In this document: positions 1 to 9,147 of the stretch, in pieces | How the letters are laid out: each line of letters starts with the position of its first letter | How positions within the stretch are numbered: position 1 is the first letter of the stretch | NCBI RefSeq assembly: GCF_021044755.1 | Contig: NZ_JAJNOR010000011.1 | Span: forward strand, 37,509-101,508 | Length of the DNA stretch: 64,000 nt | Reading direction: 5' to 3' | Origin: Lientehia hominis | Lineage (GTDB): Bacteria > Bacillota > Clostridia > Lachnospirales > Lachnospiraceae | The notes under the pieces: generated by a model | Databases searched by the model: none | Seen by the model: only the letters and a program-made list of their open reading frames with translations | Told to the model about the DNA's origin: nothing | Translations under genes and position numbers: made by a program

Positions 1-1
1 C

Positions 2-1324
2 GCACAGAATGCTATCAAATATGGTGTGAAGGATTATCTGCTGAAGCCGGTCAACAGAGAAGAGCTGAACCATTGCCTGGAAGCGGCAGTCCGGGACATC
101 CGAGCCCACCTGCTCCAGATTGAGGAAGTCCCCTCCAGCAAAAGCGCACGCGAGTATTTTCTTTTAAAGCTGGCATATAAAAATCAGGATTTTATTACCT
201 GCACACTTACAGAAGTCAATGAAAAATACGCATATCATTTCTCCGATTCCTGCTTCCTACTGGGTATCCTCAAGCTGGACGACGTGGGCCGCGTCTGCGG
301 GAGGTCAGAAGCGGCTTTTGAAAAAATCAAAAAATTATTCAGGCGGGTATTTGAAGAGATTTGCAGCGATCTGGAGATTGTACTGGAAAACGCGGATCTG
401 GAAAAGTTTATCTTCCTGTTAAATTATTCCAGGGCAAACCGTTCCAAGGCCGCATCCCGCCTTTTACGGTTTCGGGAGCTGGTTGCACTGATGGCAAAGC
501 GCCGCAGAGAGATATGCGTGACGATTTCCAAGTATGAACTGCCTTTTTCTGTGGAAGGACTTGTACAGGCTTACAGCGCCTGTACCGCACTGGCGGCCGG
601 AAGAATCATGCTGGGCGCGGACAGGATACTGGAGGCCAACGAGAGAGCGGGACTTCCGGAGGATGAGAAGATAGGGCTGGAACCGGAAAAGTATAATTTA
701 TCTCATTATATTGATATTTTAGATTTGGACGGGATCAGAGAATCGTGTATATCGGTCTTCCGGGAGGCCTATTCCAGATTTGAAAGAAGTCCCCATAAGG
801 TCACAGACTGGTTTTATGAATTTTTCACGTTTTTTATTAGCTGCATGAAACGGCATCATGCTGATTTTGAAAGGAAAGGGCCTGAGGAATATTCTTTTAT
901 TCAGGAAATCAGGCATTATCCGTCCTTGAAGATATTGGAGGAAAAATTTCTGGAGGAGGTTTCCGGAGCCATCCGCGGCTATTTGGAAAATAAGCAGAAG
1001 CCGGTGAATCAGATGATACAGGAAATCAATAAATATATTTATAACAATTATCCCCTGAAGATATCGCTGGACAGCATTGCCCGCCATGTCCATCTCAGCA
1101 GTGCGTATCTGGGTATCCTTTACAAGAAAGAGACAAAGACCAATATCACGGATGCTATCGCAATGGTGAGAATCGAAAAAGCAAAGGAGAAAATTTCTCA
1201 AAGCGATGACAGCATCGCGGAGATTGCCGTATCGGTGGGCTATAAAGATATCAAAAGCTTTCGCAGGCAGTTCCTGAAAAACGTAGGCGTCACTCCGTCG
1301 GAATACCGCGAGTTCCATCGCTGA
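2..1324 (+). CDS. AraC-family response regulator (YesN-like), 5' end outside the window
   Basis: The reading frame is open from the first bases, so the gene is truncated at its 5' end. The first residues (GVKDYLLKPVN) match the end of a receiver domain, where the conserved K-P lies just before the last helix, so the phosphoacceptor Asp is off the window. A long helical linker follows. The last ~100 residues form a double helix-turn-helix of the AraC type (IARHVHLSSAYLGILYKKE, then IAVSVGYKDIKSFRRQFLKNVGVTPSEYR). It ends 12 bases before a YesM-like kinase and is its likely partner. In this family the pair usually controls sugar uptake or use; the target here is not visible. Confidence 0.9.
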   Translation, partial: AQNAIKYGVKDYLLKPVNREELNHCLEAAVRDIRAHLLQIEEVPSSKSAREYFLLKLAYKNQDFITCTLTEVNEKYAYHFSDSCFLLGILKLDDVGRVCGRSEAAFEKIKKLFRRVFEEICSDLEIVLENADLEKFIFLLNYSRANRSKAASRLLRFRELVALMAKRRREICVTISKYELPFSVEGLVQAYSACTALAAGRIMLGADRILEANERAGLPEDEKIGLEPEKYNLSHYIDILDLDGIRESCISVFREAYSRFERSPHKVTDWFYEFFTFFISCMKRHHADFERKGPEEYSFIQEIRHYPSLKILEEKFLEEVSGAIRGYLENKQKPVNQMIQEINKYIYNNYPLKISLDSIARHVHLSSAYLGILYKKETKTNITDAIAMVRIEKAKEKISQSDDSIAEIAVSVGYKDIKSFRRQFLKNVGVTPSEYREFHR

Positions 1325-1336
1325 CAGGGGAGAAAA

Positions 1337-2254
1337 ATGAAGGGCTTAATTGTGCTGGTAATCCTGGAAACTCTGTGTATTTTTTTGCTGATTCTGGCTA
1401 TGATCCATGCAGTAAAGGCTGTCAAGGGATTTATAGAGACCCATCATTATGATATGGAGGCGGATACGAAAAAACGTCTTCCTATATCGGCGTTGGTGAC
1501 GGGGCTTTTGGAACACATTGTTGAAAATTCTAAGAAGCAGGTAAATTATTCCCTGCTTCAAAAGCAGGCAGAGCTGGCGGCAATGCAGAATCAGATTGGC
1601 CCCCATTTTCTCTACAATACGTTGGATTCCATCAGAGGGCTTGCACTGGACGAAAACGCGCAGCAGACGACTTCAGTGATCGAGGCGCTGTCTTCCATGC
1701 TGCGGTACAGCATTAGTCAGAACGGAAACTTTTCAACCGTACAGAAGGAACTGGACAACCTTAAAGATTATACGGATATTATGAAATACAGATTAAAGGT
1801 CCCTTTTTCCATTGAGATCGATGAAAGTCTGGATGATGAAGCCATTAGGTCCTATATTATACCAAAGCTGGTTTTTCAGCCCATTGTGGAAAACGCAATC
1901 TATCATGGGTTTGATAAGAGCAGAGAAAATAACAGTATTTATCTTTCCGCCAGATGTACAGATGTCCATTTGATCATCATTATCAGGGATAATGGGACAG
2001 GAATGGACGAGGAGGAGCTTATTAAGCACAGCCGGAGACTTTTGGAAAGCACCGGGGAAATACAGAATTATCAGGTGGACAGCGGAGAAAAATCCATCGG
2101 TCTCATCAATATCAACCAAAGAATCCAGCTGATGTTCGGAAGCCGCTACGGATTGACTGTGTACAGCCTGAAAAATCTTGGAACAGAGGTGCAGATCAAG
2201 CTGCCCATAGTTCTGTCGGAAGAGTCTCTGCGGTTTTTCGGTGACGGGCTATGA
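1337..2254 (+). CDS. Short YesM-like sensor histidine kinase
   Basis: A 305-aa kinase with one N-terminal membrane helix (about residues 3-25). The His_kinase motif is QIGPHFLYNTLDSIRG with the phosphoacceptor at about H90. The ATPase domain has an N box (FQPIVENAIYHG) and G boxes (DNGTGMDEEE and KSIGLININQRI). Typical YesM kinases have two membrane helices around a large extracellular Cache-type sensor plus HAMP; those are missing here, so the signal must come through the membrane helix or a partner. The ribosome site AGGGGAG lies just upstream. The stop overlaps the next gene's start (ATGA), implying coupled translation with the ABC-like protein. Confidence 0.9.
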   Translation: MKGLIVLVILETLCIFLLILAMIHAVKAVKGFIETHHYDMEADTKKRLPISALVTGLLEHIVENSKKQVNYSLLQKQAELAAMQNQIGPHFLYNTLDSIRGLALDENAQQTTSVIEALSSMLRYSISQNGNFSTVQKELDNLKDYTDIMKYRLKVPFSIEIDESLDDEAIRSYIIPKLVFQPIVENAIYHGFDKSRENNSIYLSARCTDVHLIIIIRDNGTGMDEEELIKHSRRLLESTGEIQNYQVDSGEKSIGLININQRIQLMFGSRYGLTVYSLKNLGTEVQIKLPIVLSEESLRFFGDGL

Positions 2255-3666
2255 AAAAAACGCATAGAGAAGCGCTGGAGCTTCGGAATTTGTGTTTTTC
2301 CTGTGAGGCGGGAGAGTATTTCAATATAAATTTGGACGTTTACCGGGGGGAAGTTCATGGGATTTCGATGTCAGGCGTTCCAGTTAAAAGCCCTTTTTTT
2401 GATCTGTTTAAAGGAAAAGCCCTATTAAGATCCGGCTCTGTGTATATCGGGGGGACAGCTGCTGGGGGGAAAGCCGTGAAAAAGCTGCTTAGTCAGAGTA
2501 TATATGTGATCGGATATAACAGCAGCCTGATTTCCTCTCTGACTCTGGCAGAAAATTTATACCTGGTGGATCATAGACAGCCCCTATTCCGTCCGTTGGA
2601 AAAAAGTGATCTGTATACGAAGGCAGAGGCACTCTTTCAGAGGTTTGAGGTGGAGAAAATATTGGATCCCCACGGGTACCCTGACCGGCTTACTCCGGCG
2701 CAGAAGCATATTGTCGAGCTGATGCGGGCCTACATCCAGAAGCCCTGGGTAATATACATGGAAAATATCACGTTGATCTATTCCCAGGAGGAAATGGAAC
2801 TTTGGGGAAAAGTCGTAAAGGATTTGGCAAAAAGAGGGGAGTTCGCTGTTTTACTGGCGTTGAATACAGAGCAGGAACTGAAGCCTGATATTTTGGACCG
2901 CGTTACGGTCATGAGGAGCAGAACGACGGTGATGGAGCTTTCGGAACGGCCTTTTCGCGTATCTCAATCTCAGCCTGTGATGAGAGGCGGATGCTGTCTG
3001 GAAAAAAGAGAGGGGCCGCGGAGGAAGCTGCTGTTCTCTGTTTCTCATCTGGCGGGAGGATACCGAATAAAGGACCTCAGTTTTTCCCTGCTGGCAGGCG
3101 AAACAGTGGGAGTCTTTGATCCATCCGTATTCGACGGACAGGAGCTTATGGATATTCTGCTGTCCAAAATCCCGGACTTATCGGCGGGGGTCATTCCCTA
3201 TGGGGGAAATATGCTGTTTTATAATTGTTCCTTATTCCAAAATGTTGTTCTGCGGCTTCCGGTCAGCATCAGACGGGCAGGATTCCGTTCCCGAAAACGT
3301 GTTACGAAATTTCTCTATGATAATGTGATGAAGGCGATTCACGGAAGAGACCTTTTGGAACTTTACGGGGAGAGCAGGCGTTTGCCGGAAGGGAGGGTGA
3401 CAAAAGAACAGAGCGTTCGTATTCAGACGGCTAGGTGGTTGTTTTATGGGGTTAAGCTTCTGATATTTGTTTCACCAGAAAGCCACTATGATACCCAGAA
3501 CTTTTACAAGTTCAGTCTGCTTTTAGAAGATATCCGGGAACAAGAAGTGACAGTCCTTATTTTTTCCGAAAATATGGAATTTTTGAGAAAATGCAGTGAA
3601 AGGATTATTGAGGTGCGGGATGGGATGATACAAGATGTTTTTGGAATTAATTCTGAAAGTTATTAA
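2251..3666 (+). CDS. Degenerate tandem ABC ATPase-like protein (probable pseudo-ATPase)
   Basis: 471 aa with the two-domain layout of sugar ABC ATPases (RbsA/MglA class), but both nucleotide sites are eroded. Domain 1 reads GEVHGISMSGVPVKSPFFDL where a Walker A (GxxGxGKS/T) is expected; the signature region is LTPAQKHIVELMRAYIQKP and the Walker B end is WVIYMEN, without Asp-Glu. Domain 2 has GVFDPSVFDGQELMD instead of Walker A, TKEQSVRIQTARWL for the signature and LLIFVSPES for Walker B. The frame is intact and translationally coupled to the kinase, arguing against simple decay. A regulatory role with the YesM/YesN pair is inferred. The intact relative in this window (59.1-60.6 kb) keeps the Walker A motif. 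Confidence 0.75.
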   Translation: MKKTHREALELRNLCFSCEAGEYFNINLDVYRGEVHGISMSGVPVKSPFFDLFKGKALLRSGSVYIGGTAAGGKAVKKLLSQSIYVIGYNSSLISSLTLAENLYLVDHRQPLFRPLEKSDLYTKAEALFQRFEVEKILDPHGYPDRLTPAQKHIVELMRAYIQKPWVIYMENITLIYSQEEMELWGKVVKDLAKRGEFAVLLALNTEQELKPDILDRVTVMRSRTTVMELSERPFRVSQSQPVMRGGCCLEKREGPRRKLLFSVSHLAGGYRIKDLSFSLLAGETVGVFDPSVFDGQELMDILLSKIPDLSAGVIPYGGNMLFYNCSLFQNVVLRLPVSIRRAGFRSRKRVTKFLYDNVMKAIHGRDLLELYGESRRLPEGRVTKEQSVRIQTARWLFYGVKLLIFVSPESHYDTQNFYKFSLLLEDIREQEVTVLIFSENMEFLRKCSERIIEVRDGMIQDVFGINSESY

Positions 3667-3712
3667 TCAAATTAAAGGCAGAATTAAGAACTTACGTGAG
3701 GAGGAAATGGGA

Positions 3713-4939
3713 ATGTCAAAGTATGAGAGCTATTTTTTAATGGGTGTAGAGGATGCAGCCGAATATGTGAAGGAAAAACTTCCTTCTTTCCAGAAAGGGG
3801 CGGTCTTGAGCTGCCAGGAGATTGGAGACGGGAACCTCAATTATGTGTTCCGGGTGAAAGACGCGAGGACAGGAACCTCCATTATTGTCAAACAAGCCGG
3901 GGAAGAAACGAGAATTTCCAGGGAAATGAAGCTTTCCACTGACAGAGGGAGGATAGAGTCCAGGATTTTGCGTCTCCAGGCACAAAGTGCTCCGGGAATG
4001 GTGCCGGCGGTTTATCTATATGACAGCGTCATGTGTGCGATGCTGATGGAAGATATGGACGGACATACAATGATGAGAACAGGGCTGATGAATCATGAGA
4101 TCTATCCCCTGTTCGGGGAGCAGATTACAGACTTCCTTGTCAATTCCCTGCTGAATTCAACAGACGTGGTGATGGATCATAAGGCAAAAAAAGAAAGAGT
4201 CAGGGAATTTATCAATCCTGATCTGTGTGAGATCAGTGAGAATTTAGTCTATAGCGAGCCATATGTGGACTATAACCACAGAAACAATGTTTTTCTCCCC
4301 AATGCGGAATTTATTGAAAAAGAAATATATGAAGATAAGGAGCTGCGGCTGGAGGCGGCCAAGCTTAAATTTGATTTCATGAATCACGCCCAGGCGTTGA
4401 TTCACGGAGATCTGCATACGGGGTCCATCTTTATCAATCAGGAGCATCTCTTTGTTTTTGATCCGGAGTTCGCCTTTTATGGTCCCATGGGCTATGATGT
4501 GGGAAATATCATCGCCAATCTGTTTTTTGCCTGGTGCAATGGTGACGCCGTTATTGATAACGAAGGGGAGCGGGAAAAATTCTGCGGATGGGTACTGCAG
4601 ACTATTGAGGAGATCGTGGATAAATTTATCCTCAAGTTCAAAAAAGCTTTTATGGAAAGAGCTGCGGATCTTATGGCGAAGACCGAAGGATTTCTGGATT
4701 ATTATCTGGAATCAGTGCTGTCCGATACTGCGGCGGCGGCCGGTCTGGAAAGTATCCGGCGGATCGTGGGGATGGCGAATGTGAAGGATATCACGGTCAT
4801 AGCGGACGAGAGAAAACGGGTGAGAGCGGAGCGGATCATACTCACTCTGGCAAAGGATTATGTAAAAAACCGGACGTCTTTTAAATGTGGAAAAGATTAT
4901 CTGGAATCCATAGAAAGAGCTGTTTCACAGTACAGGTAG
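3713..4939 (+). CDS. mtnK: S-methyl-5-thioribose kinase
   Basis: Phosphorylates 5-methylthioribose at C1 with ATP, the first committed step of methylthioribose salvage in the cytoplasm. The 408-aa protein has the APH/choline-kinase-like fold: an N-terminal lobe with EIGDGNLNYVFRV, the catalytic loop QALIHGDLHTGSIFIN and the metal-binding FVFDPEFAFYGPMGYDVGN. The ATG at 3713 was chosen because GAGGAGG ends 8 bases before it; the in-frame ATG at 3707 is too close to that site, and an earlier one at 3635 overlaps the preceding gene. mtnA follows after 12 bases, which supports the assignment. Confidence 0.93.
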   Translation: MSKYESYFLMGVEDAAEYVKEKLPSFQKGAVLSCQEIGDGNLNYVFRVKDARTGTSIIVKQAGEETRISREMKLSTDRGRIESRILRLQAQSAPGMVPAVYLYDSVMCAMLMEDMDGHTMMRTGLMNHEIYPLFGEQITDFLVNSLLNSTDVVMDHKAKKERVREFINPDLCEISENLVYSEPYVDYNHRNNVFLPNAEFIEKEIYEDKELRLEAAKLKFDFMNHAQALIHGDLHTGSIFINQEHLFVFDPEFAFYGPMGYDVGNIIANLFFAWCNGDAVIDNEGEREKFCGWVLQTIEEIVDKFILKFKKAFMERAADLMAKTEGFLDYYLESVLSDTAAAAGLESIRRIVGMANVKDITVIADERKRVRAERIILTLAKDYVKNRTSFKCGKDYLESIERAVSQYR

Positions 4940-4951
4940 GAGGAAAAGGGG

Positions 4952-6049
4952 ATGAACAAAGGACACAGCATCATGGAGTATGAAACGGTGGCTCTGGACG
5001 ATGAAAACAGTGAGCTGGTCATCATTGACCAGACAAAACTGCCCTTTAAAACAGAAATCTTGAGACTGAAGACACAGAGGGAAATTTGGAACGCCATTTA
5101 TCTGCTGCAGGTACGGGGAGCGCCGGCCATAGGCGTTGCCGCGGCCTTTGGGCTTTATCTGGCGGCAAAGGAAATCGGAAGCAGAGATTACGAAACCTTT
5201 TACGGAGAATTTCAAAAAGTGAAGAATCATTTGAATTCGGCAAGGCCGACGGCGGTAAACCTTTCGTGGGCCTTAAAACGGATGGAAGCTGTCTGTAAGA
5301 GAAATGAGCATAAGCCGGTAGAAGAGATTAAGAAAGCACTTCTTAAAGAGGCGGAGGAGATTCGCAGCCGGGATGTTTCTGTGTGCAGACAAATCGGGGA
5401 ATATGGACTCAGTCTCGTGAAGCCGGGGGACGGACTTCTGACTCACTGCAATGCGGGAAAGCTGGCTGCTGTCAGGTACGGAACGGCGACGGCTCCGATG
5501 TACCTGGGAGCCGAACGCGGATATGGATTCCGGATCTTTGCCGATGAGACAAGGCCTCTGCTGCAGGGAGCCCGGCTGACGGCCTTTGAACTCCATGATT
5601 CGGGTCTTGAGGTTATCTTGATCTGTGATAATATGGCGGCTTCGGTAATGCGGAACGGCTGGGTCAATGCAGTCTTTGTCGGCTGTGACCGAGTGGCGGC
5701 CAATGGGGATACGGCCAACAAGATCGGCACATCCATGGCAGCTCTTGCGGCGAAGAGGTACGGGGTTCCTTTTTATGTGTGTGCGCCGACCTCCACCATT
5801 GACATGGAGATGAAGACTGGGGCCGACATAGTAATAGAAGAAAGACCTGGCGAAGAAATCACGGAAATGTGGTATAAAGAAAGAATGGCGCCGAAGGGAA
5901 TCAAAACCTATAATCCCAGCTTTGACGTCACGGATAACGATTTGATAACGGGAATCGTTACAGAATATGGAATTGTGTATCCGCCTTACACGGAATCATT
6001 AAAAAATATCCTGGCCGAGAACTTATATGGATATGTGCCACAGTTATAA
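4952..6049 (+). CDS. mtnA: S-methyl-5-thioribose-1-phosphate isomerase
   Basis: Converts methylthioribose-1-phosphate to methylthioribulose-1-phosphate. The 365-aa protein carries family hallmarks: VRGAPAIGVAAAFGLYLA near residue 55, LLTHCNAGKLA with the catalytic Cys in the middle, and FVGCDRVAANGDTANKIGT containing the catalytic Asp. It is an eIF2B-alpha relative, but the bacterial MtnA motifs and the neighbouring mtnK make the salvage role clear. No mtnB, mtnC or mtnD follows, so the product may feed a class II aldolase route (see findings). AGGAGG lies just ahead of the start. The gene ends 15 bases before a strong promoter. Confidence 0.94.
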   Translation: MNKGHSIMEYETVALDDENSELVIIDQTKLPFKTEILRLKTQREIWNAIYLLQVRGAPAIGVAAAFGLYLAAKEIGSRDYETFYGEFQKVKNHLNSARPTAVNLSWALKRMEAVCKRNEHKPVEEIKKALLKEAEEIRSRDVSVCRQIGEYGLSLVKPGDGLLTHCNAGKLAAVRYGTATAPMYLGAERGYGFRIFADETRPLLQGARLTAFELHDSGLEVILICDNMAASVMRNGWVNAVFVGCDRVAANGDTANKIGTSMAALAAKRYGVPFYVCAPTSTIDMEMKTGADIVIEERPGEEITEMWYKERMAPKGIKTYNPSFDVTDNDLITGIVTEYGIVYPPYTESLKNILAENLYGYVPQL

Positions 6050-6064
6050 AATATGTGGAAAAGG

Positions 6065-6093
6065 TTGACAAGTTCTCCGCAAATTGTTATAAT
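6065..6093 (+). promoter_or_regulatory. Sigma-A-type promoter for the NlpC/P60 gene
   Basis: TTGACA and TATAAT both match consensus exactly, with 17 bases between them. Transcription would start near 6100, about 70 bases before the wall-hydrolase start codon. Confidence 0.85.
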
Positions 6094-6168
6094 CGGTTAC
6101 ATGAGTTGTAATAAATTTGTAACAAATGAAGAAAATATGTAATATAAGAATCGGTTTGGAGGAATTTA

Positions 6169-7509
6169 ATGAGCAGAACAAGGAAGTTGATTGCGGCGGG
6201 ATGCCTGTGCGCTGCCATGACTATAGGCAGTACAGCATATGCAATGCCCGGTGCGACAAGCCTGGTGACGGTTACGCCAAAGACAACGGCTGCCGCCTCC
6301 TCAAATATAACGGAAGAGAAGCAGGATATCAAAGAGACAGGCGCGGTTGCCGGCGGAGCGGCAGCGTTGACTGTGGCTTCTAAAGTGAGCGTGGCCACCG
6401 GAACATCCGGTAATGATACGGGATCCACGGATAAAGGACAAAATTCTAAGGATATAAAAAATACATCAGATGCGTCTCAGAGCCAGCCGGCGGAGAACAC
6501 GACGAACGCAGCGGATCAGCCTGGCACAGAGGCAGAGCCCGAGACGGTTCCCGTTGCAGAGCCTTCTCCTTATGCAGATGTGGCCGTTTCCCGAGTGGGG
6601 AATGATGAGGATTATGTGAATATCCGCGACGCCGCCAGTACAGAAGGTGAGATAGTAGGAAAAATCTACAATAACAGCGCGGCTACGATCGAAGAGACAG
6701 TAGAGGCGGAAGACGGAACCTGGTACAAGATCCACTCCGGGTCTGTGGACGGTTATATCAAAGCAGATTACTTTGTGACGGGTGATGAAGCGGAGGCTTT
6801 GGCGATTCAGATCGGAAAGATGTTCGGATATGTGGAAGAAGGCGGCCTGAGAGTGCGTACGGAGCCGAACACGGAAAGCGAAGTGATCACCAAGCTTTAC
6901 AGCGGTGAGACTTATACCGTTCTGGAAGAGAAGGACGGTTTTGTGAAACTGTCCCTGGGAGACGATGAAAACGGTGAGGCGATCACCGGATACGTGGCAG
7001 AACAGTATGTAGATGTCTATGTGAAGTTTGACAAGGCTATTTCTTTAGAAGAAGAGAAGGCCAAAATTGAAGAAGAGAAGCGGCGTGCGGCTGAAGCACA
7101 GGCAGCAGAGGAAGCGGCCAAGAAGGCGGAAGCGGCAGAGGCACAGTCTTCCACCAGAAGCGCCGTGGTGGCTTATGCGAAGCAGTTTATCGGCAATCCC
7201 TACGTATGGGGCGGTTCCAGCCTGACGAATGGTACCGACTGCTCCGGTTTTACAAAGGGAGTCATGGCTCACTTTGGGGTATCCATTTCTAGGACCTCCA
7301 GGTCCCAGGCGGGAGACGGATATCAGGTTTCCGTCAATAGTGTAGAACCTGGCGATCTGATTTTCTACGCCAGCGGCGGAAGTATTTACCATGTGGCAAT
7401 CTATATCGGAGGCGGAAAGATCGTCCATGCCATAGATGAAGCGCATGGAATCGGCATTTCTTCCATGTATTTTACGACACCGTACTGCGCGGTGGACGTG
7501 CTTGGATGA
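6169..7509 (+). CDS. Secreted NlpC/P60 peptidoglycan endopeptidase with SH3 domains
   Basis: 446 aa. A signal peptide ends near the AYA of GSTAYA. It is followed by a low-complexity Thr/Ala/Gly linker, two bacterial SH3 domains (about residues 140-205 and 220-285: YVNIRDAASTEGEIVGKI and LRVRTEPNTESEVITKL), and a charged Glu/Ala-rich coiled coil (about 290-330). The C-terminal NlpC/P60 domain has catalytic C358 in GTDCSGF, H408 in IYHVAIYIG and H420 in IVHA. Family members cut the stem peptide of peptidoglycan outside the cell. GGAGG precedes the ATG. The gene has its own promoter and terminator, so it is probably monocistronic. Confidence 0.93.
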   Translation: MSRTRKLIAAGCLCAAMTIGSTAYAMPGATSLVTVTPKTTAAASSNITEEKQDIKETGAVAGGAAALTVASKVSVATGTSGNDTGSTDKGQNSKDIKNTSDASQSQPAENTTNAADQPGTEAEPETVPVAEPSPYADVAVSRVGNDEDYVNIRDAASTEGEIVGKIYNNSAATIEETVEAEDGTWYKIHSGSVDGYIKADYFVTGDEAEALAIQIGKMFGYVEEGGLRVRTEPNTESEVITKLYSGETYTVLEEKDGFVKLSLGDDENGEAITGYVAEQYVDVYVKFDKAISLEEEKAKIEEEKRRAAEAQAAEEAAKKAEAAEAQSSTRSAVVAYAKQFIGNPYVWGGSSLTNGTDCSGFTKGVMAHFGVSISRTSRSQAGDGYQVSVNSVEPGDLIFYASGGSIYHVAIYIGGGKIVHAIDEAHGIGISSMYFTTPYCAVDVLG

Positions 7510-7528
7510 CAATAACTGAAATATTTAA

Positions 7529-7566
7529 GCGGGTATGCGGTGAGCATACCCGCTTTGTTAATTTTT
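7529..7566 (+). terminator. Intrinsic terminator after the NlpC/P60 gene
   Basis: A perfect 10-bp stem GCGGGTATGC/GCATACCCGC with a 5-base loop is followed by TTTGTTAATTTTT. Confidence 0.88.
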
Positions 7567-7653
7567 ACGATTATACCTTGCCGCACGAAGTGCGCCTGCC
7601 CGGAGGGCATGGATTTAAGGATGCCCTTGGGTATGATACTAAATACTTTTTGG

Positions 7654-8040
7654 AATCATTTATAGTTAGCTCCGATCAAGTTCCGGTTAAGCGCTGGCAG
7701 AAGTTCCGGACCGCCGCGATTTCGGTTCGCTGGCGATGAAGGGGCCGCTTTATCCCCGCTCCGGCAGTACCGCTCACATGTCGACAGGAAATCTTTATGA
7801 TTTCCCGTCTCCTGTTCGCTCAGAAACGGAATCGGTATTTCCGTTTCTGTCTTCCTCCGTCTGGGGAACACCGGCCGCTGCCCTGCGGCGCTCACCTTTA
7901 GGCCGGCCCGGAATCTCTCTGCCGGCGCCCTGCCTGCCGCACTGTACCGGACAAATTTCATTTCTTAGATTCCAGAAAAGGATCGGATATCCGCAAGGCC
8001 CGCGCGCCTACGGCAGCGGGCCTCCGTGGCCGCTCCAATG
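7654..8040. repeat. Hairpin-rich ~390-bp repeat, copy A (inverted relative to copy B at 17363-17754)
   Basis: This segment, read on the plus strand, matches the reverse complement of 17363-17754 nearly continuously and at high identity. It contains nested palindromes: a 17-base one at 7789-7805, CAGAAACGGAA/TTTCCGTTTCTG at 7821-7849, and GGCCCGC...GCGGGCC at 7997-8022. Both strands show open frames of about 100 codons, but these have no ribosome site and no recognisable domain, and they follow the GC-rich stems. I read it as a non-coding mobile or structured repeat. A further small hairpin (AGGGCAT/ATGCCCT) lies at about 7604-7627. Together these fill the gap between the wall hydrolase and the LysR gene. 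Confidence 0.75.
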
Positions 8041-8133
8041 GCTTTCAAAACAAACTGGAGGTTATTTCGGTGCGGGAAGCGGACTTACTCCTGTCTCCTC
8101 TGATTTGCAAAAATAAGTTTGGTTAAAAGGTAT

Positions 8134-9021
8134 TCAAAGGTATTCCTGCTCCGACCAGGACTGCAGGTATTCGATGAATATCCGGGCGATGGCCGATAAA
8201 TAAGCATTTTTGCTTCGGATTACGGAGATACTGGAGGTAAGGCGCTCATCGTCGATCTGTTTCCAGATAATATCCTTATGATGGAACAAGGTCATGGCGG
8301 AAGCAGGCAGGATTCCGACACCCAATCCGGCGTCAGTCCAGAACGCGGTGGTTCTGGCGTCATCATTTTTACAGAAGGGTGACAGTTCCAGGTCGGCGGA
8401 GTGAAATGCTTCTTCCAGGATACCTTCCCACCGGCGGTAGAGGATCAGCGGCAGGCGGGATAATTCACGAAGTGTAATCTTGCCGGAGGATATCTGCCCG
8501 AAAAAACTGCGGTGTCCGGCCGCCAGGATGGGTTCTTCCTTAAGAGGGATACAATAAAAATCACCTGCTGGAAAAGGCGTCCTTACAATGGCCAGTTCAA
8601 TGAGGCCGCCGTGGAGCTTTTCCAGGAGCTGGTACGTGTCGGCTTCTGATATTTCAAACCGGATATCAGGATGGCTTTCGTGAAACTCGCGGAACCATTG
8701 ACAGAAAAGCGTGCTGCCCACAGAGGAGACGACGCCGAGACGCAGGGTACCGTGGGAGCCATGTCTGTATTCCTGCAGCTCATCCTTCATCAGGGATGAC
8801 ATATGGAGCAGAGTGGAGGCGCGGCTGTACATCATACGGCCGGCGTCAGTCAGCTGGATGGAGCGGGGGCCGCGTTCGAAGAGCAGGCAGCCGACCTCGT
8901 CTTCCAGAAGACGGAGCTGAGTACTGAGAGGCGGCTGAGTCATGTGGAGTTTTTTGGCTGCGGCGGAGATAGTCCCTTCGTTGACCACGGTAATGAAATA
9001 AGTCAATTGTTTAAAATCCAT
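8134..9021 (-). CDS. LysR-family transcriptional regulator
   Basis: 295 aa. The N-terminal winged helix-turn-helix is typical (FITVVNEGTISAAAKKLHMTQPPLSTQLRLLE, about residues 9-40). The rest is the periplasmic-binding-like effector domain (GTLRLGVVSSVGSTL from about 91, GLGVGILPASA near 240). It is transcribed divergently from the ABC exporter pair, with a 19-bp inverted repeat in the shared intergenic region, so it probably controls that exporter and itself. The inducer is not predictable from sequence. A TTAATCCTCC element reads as AGGAGG upstream of the start on the minus strand. Confidence 0.9.
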   Translation of the reverse strand: MDFKQLTYFITVVNEGTISAAAKKLHMTQPPLSTQLRLLEDEVGCLLFERGPRSIQLTDAGRMMYSRASTLLHMSSLMKDELQEYRHGSHGTLRLGVVSSVGSTLFCQWFREFHESHPDIRFEISEADTYQLLEKLHGGLIELAIVRTPFPAGDFYCIPLKEEPILAAGHRSFFGQISSGKITLRELSRLPLILYRRWEGILEEAFHSADLELSPFCKNDDARTTAFWTDAGLGVGILPASAMTLFHHKDIIWKQIDDERLTSSISVIRSKNAYLSAIARIFIEYLQSWSEQEYL

Positions 9022-9042
9022 TTAATCCTCCATTCAGATAAA

Positions 9043-9061
9043 CCATACGAATAAAGTATGG
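9043..9061. promoter_or_regulatory. Candidate LysR operator between the divergent regulator and exporter genes
   Basis: CCATAC-7 bases-GTATGG is a perfect interrupted palindrome with the size and T-N11-A character of LysR recognition boxes. It lies 22 bases upstream of the LysR start and about 85 bases upstream of the first exporter gene. Confidence 0.55.
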
Positions 9062-9147
9062 AAACTATATAAAACAAATAATATTCATATATTAAATTTT
9101 ATGATAGTATAGGGAACAGAAAAATGCAAGAATACAGAGGTGAACTT

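Noticed and set aside
2251..3666. Functional sugar-import ATPase
   Set aside because: Walker A, signature and Walker B residues are missing in both domains; ATP hydrolysis is not expected.
7656..8116. Open frames of ~100-126 codons on both strands across repeat copy A
   Set aside because: No ribosome site or recognisable domain, both strands are open because of GC-rich stems, and the matching frame in copy B begins in unrelated sequence. Treated as a non-coding repeat.
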